From Chloroflexota bacterium (GTDB lineage: Bacteria; Chloroflexota; Dormibacteria; Dormibacterales; Dormibacteraceae): a stretch of DNA of 64,000 nt. Below, one piece after another: positions 61,234 to 64,000 of this stretch. The stretch is from contig VBGP01000007.1 of NCBI GenBank assembly GCA_005880795.1, positions 60,067-124,066 of the forward strand, read 5' to 3'. The notes below the pieces were generated by a model. It was not told the origin of the DNA. It saw only the letters and a program-made list of their open reading frames with translations, and searched no databases. The position numbers were made by a program, and so were the translations under genes. The first letter of the stretch is position 1; the number at the start of each line of letters is the position of its first letter.

Positions 61234-62281
61234 AGGCGACCTGGATCTCGCCCGGGTATAGGGAGTGCGCGCGGGCGTCGCGCTCGGTCACCAACCCTGC
61301 GCGCAGGAGCTGGTTCAGCGAACGTTCGAGCGTCTGCGAGCCCTGCCGCAGATTGGTGAGCAAAACACTTCGGATCTGGTCCGTCTTGCCGTCCTTGATC
61401 ATCGAGCGCACCGCCACGTTGGCCACCAGGACCTCGAAGGCGGCGACCCTCCCTCCCCCGACGGCCGGGACGAGCTGCTGGTAGATGACCCCGGTCAGAC
61501 AGGCTGCGAGCTGCGCCCGAACCTGCTGCTGCTGTGGTCCTGCGAAGCTGTCGACGATGCGGTTGATCGCCTGCGGCGCGTCATTTGTGTGCAGCGTGGC
61601 GAGCACGAGGTGCCCTGTCTCGGCGATTGTCAGCGCCGATCGCATCGTCTCGACGTCACGCATCTCGCCGATCAGAATCACGTCGGGATCCTCGCGGAAC
61701 GCCGAGCGCAGAGCGTCGGCGAAGCTCCTCGTGTCGATGCCCACCTGACGCTGGTCAACGAGTGCCAGCCGGTGCTGGTGCACGTACTCGATCGGATCCT
61801 CCACCGTCACGACGTGACAGGCGCGAGTCCGGTTGATGTAGTCGATCATGGCTGCCTGGGTGGTCGACTTCCCGGACCCGGTTGGTCCGGTGACGAGGAT
61901 CAAACCCTGGTTTCTGCCCACCAGCGTGTAAACCGCCTCGGGAACGCCGAGCTGTTCAAAAGTCGGAATTTCTAGGGGCAGCGAGCGAAACGCGGCTGCC
62001 GGGGTGCCCCGCTGCAGGTATGCGTTTCCGCGCACTCGGACGCGGTCTTGAAAGGTGAAGGCAAAATCGACGTTGCGGCCCTGGCTGAGGGCTTTCAGTT
62101 GGTGGCTGTCAAGTACTTCGCACAGCATTGTGTGGATCTCGGGCGCCTGGAGGGCGGGCGCGGCGCTGTCGAGCGCAACGAGCACCCCGTCCTTTCGGAT
62201 ACGTGGTGATGACCCCACGCTCAGCAAGAGGTCAGATCCAGCACTTTCGAGCATTCGGTTGAGGGCGTCGAAAAGAGTCAC
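61184..62281 (-). CDS. pilT: Twitching-motility/retraction ATPase PilT
   Basis: 365 residues, start ATG 62281 (MTLFDALNRMLESAGSDLLL). PAS-like N-domain, then Walker A VTGPTGSGKSTTQ, Asp box VTVEDPIEYVHQH, Walker B DPDVILIGEMRDVETM, and the His-containing ATLHTNDAPQAINRIVDSF. The conserved AIRNLIRE-type C-terminal helix is represented by RSMIKDGKTDQIRSVLLT. It disassembles pili for retraction. Convergent with the pilus genes and preceded by two GGGACATTTGTCCC palindromes. Confidence 0.94.
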   Translation of the reverse strand: MTLFDALNRMLESAGSDLLLSVGSSPRIRKDGVLVALDSAAPALQAPEIHTMLCEVLDSHQLKALSQGRNVDFAFTFQDRVRVRGNAYLQRGTPAAAFRSLPLEIPTFEQLGVPEAVYTLVGRNQGLILVTGPTGSGKSTTQAAMIDYINRTRACHVVTVEDPIEYVHQHRLALVDQRQVGIDTRSFADALRSAFREDPDVILIGEMRDVETMRSALTIAETGHLVLATLHTNDAPQAINRIVDSFAGPQQQQVRAQLAACLTGVIYQQLVPAVGGGRVAAFEVLVANVAVRSMIKDGKTDQIRSVLLTNLRQGSQTLERSLNQLLRAGLVTERDARAHSLYPGEIQVASNLTARPSRSAARQDR

Positions 62282-62340
62282 GTTCGATCACCGTAGCACC
62301 CGATTCCGAAAGCCGCCTTGAGTTGAGACGGAAACTCGCC

Positions 62341-62383
62341 GGGACATTTGTCCCAAAGGCCGGCCTACCGGGACATTTGTCCC
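62341..62383. promoter_or_regulatory. Two GGGACATTTGTCCC palindromes before pilT
   Basis: The 14-mer GGGACA-TT-TGTCCC occurs at 62341-62354 and 62370-62383, 29 bases apart (near three helical turns), between divergent pilT and the small membrane gene at 62445. Two identical perfect palindromes on the same helix face are typical of a cooperative dimeric operator. A related copy precedes the membrane gene at 52250. Confidence 0.7.
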
Positions 62384-62444
62384 GGGCCGGTCCGCGATCG
62401 CCGATTGCCGCCGGCACTGCGGCCCTTAGCGTTGGCGCGGCCGA

Positions 62445-62774
62445 ATGTCGCGAGTCGGGGTGCACGCCAGCCTGAAACGTTTCCTGAACGAGGTGGTTGG
62501 ACTCATGCTCGCGCAGATCGACGAGATCCTCCGGGGGGGCGGCCCTGGCCAGGAAGGATTGGAACCGCGCCAGAAAGCCACCCTCGACATCGGATGCTGG
62601 CTCGTCCTGGGCACCGTGGCACTCGGTCTTCAGATTGGCGGTTGGTCAGCCTGGAGCGTGGCGGTGGCCGCGGCCGGCTATGTGATTTGGGTGCTCGCCT
62701 ATTCCGAGGCCACCGTCCAGGCCGCTCTGCGGCAGCGCGGAGATCTCGGTCCGCGATTGGCAGGTTCAGACTAG
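62445..62774 (+). CDS. Small membrane protein divergent from pilT
   Basis: 109 residues. An amphipathic N-terminal helix (LKRFLNEVVGLMLAQIDEIL) precedes two transmembrane segments (IGCWLVLGTVALGLQIGGW and SVAVAAAGYVIWVLAYSEA) and an Arg-rich tail. No family recognised. It shares a promoter region with pilT, with two palindromes between, suggesting linked control. Confidence 0.6.
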   Translation: MSRVGVHASLKRFLNEVVGLMLAQIDEILRGGGPGQEGLEPRQKATLDIGCWLVLGTVALGLQIGGWSAWSVAVAAAGYVIWVLAYSEATVQAALRQRGDLGPRLAGSD

Positions 62775-63183
62775 AGGAGCCCGCGAATTCGAGGGTTCGG
62801 ACTTTCCTCTTGGTGTGAGGCAAGTTCAGCCTCAGGGCTGACCAGCGGAGTTGCCGACTCAGTGGCGAGAGCGGGCGGGCCGATTGAACCTTTAGGTCTT
62901 ACCGCCCGTTTCATTGCTCACCCGACGCGCTCGCCGTTGATGCGCACGTTCACGGCTCACCCAGCCGGAGCCGGCGCCCGGCGCCGGGTGTGACGAATTA
63001 CTCATCGCGGGCGGAGCACTTTGCGCTAGCGGGCGGGTTTCGCCCATTCTCTCAGTCCGGCATCGGGCGGCAAACTCACTTCGAGCATGGTCGGCCTTCA
63101 CGACGCAGTCGTTCGCTGCGTGACGCGACCAGGGAGATGAAGACAGTCTGAGATCACTGAAGCGATTCCAATCGAGGCGGCTG
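62775..63183. other. Intergenic region, 409 bp
   Basis: No gene supported on either strand; the 155-residue minus frame here (62892-63359) has no recognisable domain and overlaps the secreted gene. It contains a GC-rich hairpin (CCGGCGC-CCG-GCGCCGG at 62971-62987) and GGGCG-GGTTT-CGCCC, neither with a U-tract. A leader or promoter for the downstream secreted protein is possible. Confidence 0.4.
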
Positions 63184-64000
63184 ATGGCAGGAGCCGTCGT
63201 TGGATTGACCCTATCGGCAAGTCTGGTCGTCGCTTCGCAGATGCTACCGGCCCGCGCAGGCTCGGCCGGCCTGGTCATCACCTCAGGAACCGGCGGGGTC
63301 GTCCATGTGTCCGACGAGTCCCTCGACCTGGTGTTCGATCCGGCCCAAGAGGGTGGCATCTCGCGCGTCTACGACCTGGCCACAGATCCCCAGCGTACGG
63401 TCAGCCTCGGACCCGCCCCCGGCTACACCGTGTTCAACACGTACGTCTACAACACGGGGTGGGCGAACATCGGTCGAGGCAGCGCGAGCGTCTTCGAAGT
63501 GAGCCGCGGCGGATCCGGATCCGTGGTGGTGCACGCGGTTGGCTCGTTCATGCGGGAGGACGGCAGCGGCGCCGTGCCGGGGCTGCAGCACGAAACCTGG
63601 ACCACCATCTATCCGGGCGGTCATGTCTTCATCAGACGGCACCTCGTCACCGGGGCCAGCGCCGTGGCGCTATCCAACTTCGGGGGCAAGGCGATCGATG
63701 TCTCGACCGCCTCGACCTGGAATGCGATCTTCACCGGCGCCGCCGGCGACAGCAGCTATCCGAACGGCGCCAACACCTCAGCCGGCAACGGCGGCGAGAG
63801 CTGGATCGGCCTCTGGCAGGGCGGCAGCGGGCCCGGCCAGAGCCTGAGCGTGGGCATGAGCTCCTGGCAGAGCCAGGACTTCGGCTTCACCTATCGGACG
63901 GTCCGCGTCCTGGTCGGCAACGCCTCCTCGCGCTCGCACGAGGCGCAGAGGACGGAGTCGGGGGTCACCCTGGCCGCCAACACGACCTACAGCTCCCAGT
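63184..64000 (+). CDS. Secreted protein, unknown function (partial, runs off right edge)
   Basis: Not in the ORF track because it has no stop in the window. The frame is open to the last base. MAGAVVGLTLSASLVVASQM with cleavage around PARAGSAG is a signal peptide; a CTG at 63157 would give a fuller basic start (KRFQSRRLM). The mature part is rich in Gly, Ser, Thr and aromatic residues (YVYNTGWANIGRGSASVFEV; LQHETWTTIYPGGHVFIRRH) and beta-sheet-like, resembling glycan-related or surface proteins. No catalytic motif recognised; about 272 residues are visible. Confidence 0.7.
   Translation, partial: MAGAVVGLTLSASLVVASQMLPARAGSAGLVITSGTGGVVHVSDESLDLVFDPAQEGGISRVYDLATDPQRTVSLGPAPGYTVFNTYVYNTGWANIGRGSASVFEVSRGGSGSVVVHAVGSFMREDGSGAVPGLQHETWTTIYPGGHVFIRRHLVTGASAVALSNFGGKAIDVSTASTWNAIFTGAAGDSSYPNGANTSAGNGGESWIGLWQGGSGPGQSLSVGMSSWQSQDFGFTYRTVRVLVGNASSRSHEAQRTESGVTLAANTTYSSQ

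Noticed and set aside
62971-62987. GC-rich hairpin after the small membrane gene
   Set aside because: About 200 bases beyond the stop and lacks a U-tract; not a convincing terminator.

Overview
The window is a GC-rich stretch of bacterial chromosome with tightly packed genes, many overlapping by 1-10 bases, and no tRNA, rRNA, phage, insertion sequence or CRISPR. The gene mix suggests a free-living soil heterotroph. It combines a type IV pilus locus without an outer-membrane secretin, LuxR/NarL-type signalling, actinobacterial-style secreted glycan enzymes, and an actinobacterial-style cysteine leader peptide. A monoderm-like lineage near Chloroflexota/Dormibacterota or Actinomycetota fits best. 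This placement is an inference from gene content, not a phylogeny.

Region 1 (1-12.8 kb) is mostly housekeeping: an ECF sigma factor with a membrane partner, a LysE-type exporter, a CorA-type Mg channel, a methyltransferase, a threonine-synthase-like enzyme overlapping an alpha/beta hydrolase, a class III aminotransferase, a GH3 lipoprotein, adenine deaminase and a YciI protein. It ends in a regulator cluster: GAF-GAF-LuxR, Crp/Fnr, and a divergent HTH-MEDS protein.

Region 2 (12.8-24.6 kb) is a seven-gene minus-strand glycan-utilisation operon. Its order is LacI repressor, peptide/oligosaccharide-type ABC permease, a fused permease-ATPase, a second ATPase, a lipoprotein binding protein, an intracellular GH3 beta-glucosidase with a PA14-like insert, and a secreted beta-helix glycanase-like protein. 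A 28-bp perfect palindrome made of two LacI-type half-operators sits just upstream of lacI.

Region 3 (24.6-42.2 kb) holds a zinc-type ABC importer (ATPase, two permeases, binding protein) divergent from a Fur-family regulator with operator-like repeats between them. Next is a deletion scar where a 5'-truncated dehydrogenase and a LacI regulator lacking its DNA-binding domain abut, followed by an intact PfkB sugar kinase. Then come an MBL protein, a cytochrome P450, a TIGR02206 membrane protein, a small protein built of 9-residue repeats, an amidohydrolase, a xylulokinase-like kinase and a GH38 alpha-mannosidase.

Region 4 (42.2-49.5 kb) is an overlapping six-gene assimilatory sulfate-reduction operon: sulfite reductase, APS reductase, an ABC ATPase and permease, an APS kinase-ATP sulfurylase fusion, and a siroheme synthase. 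It is preceded by a 19-residue Cys-rich leader peptide and an intrinsic terminator, the layout of a cysteine-responsive attenuator.

Region 5 (49.5-64 kb) is signalling plus type IV pili: two NarL-type response regulators, a histidine kinase, a regulator with a degenerate receiver, PilB, PilC, two minor pilins, a large PilX/beta-propeller protein, PilM, a tiny membrane protein, the major pilin with a strong terminator, a truncated prepilin-peptidase N-domain, and convergent PilT. A secreted protein of unknown function runs off the right edge.
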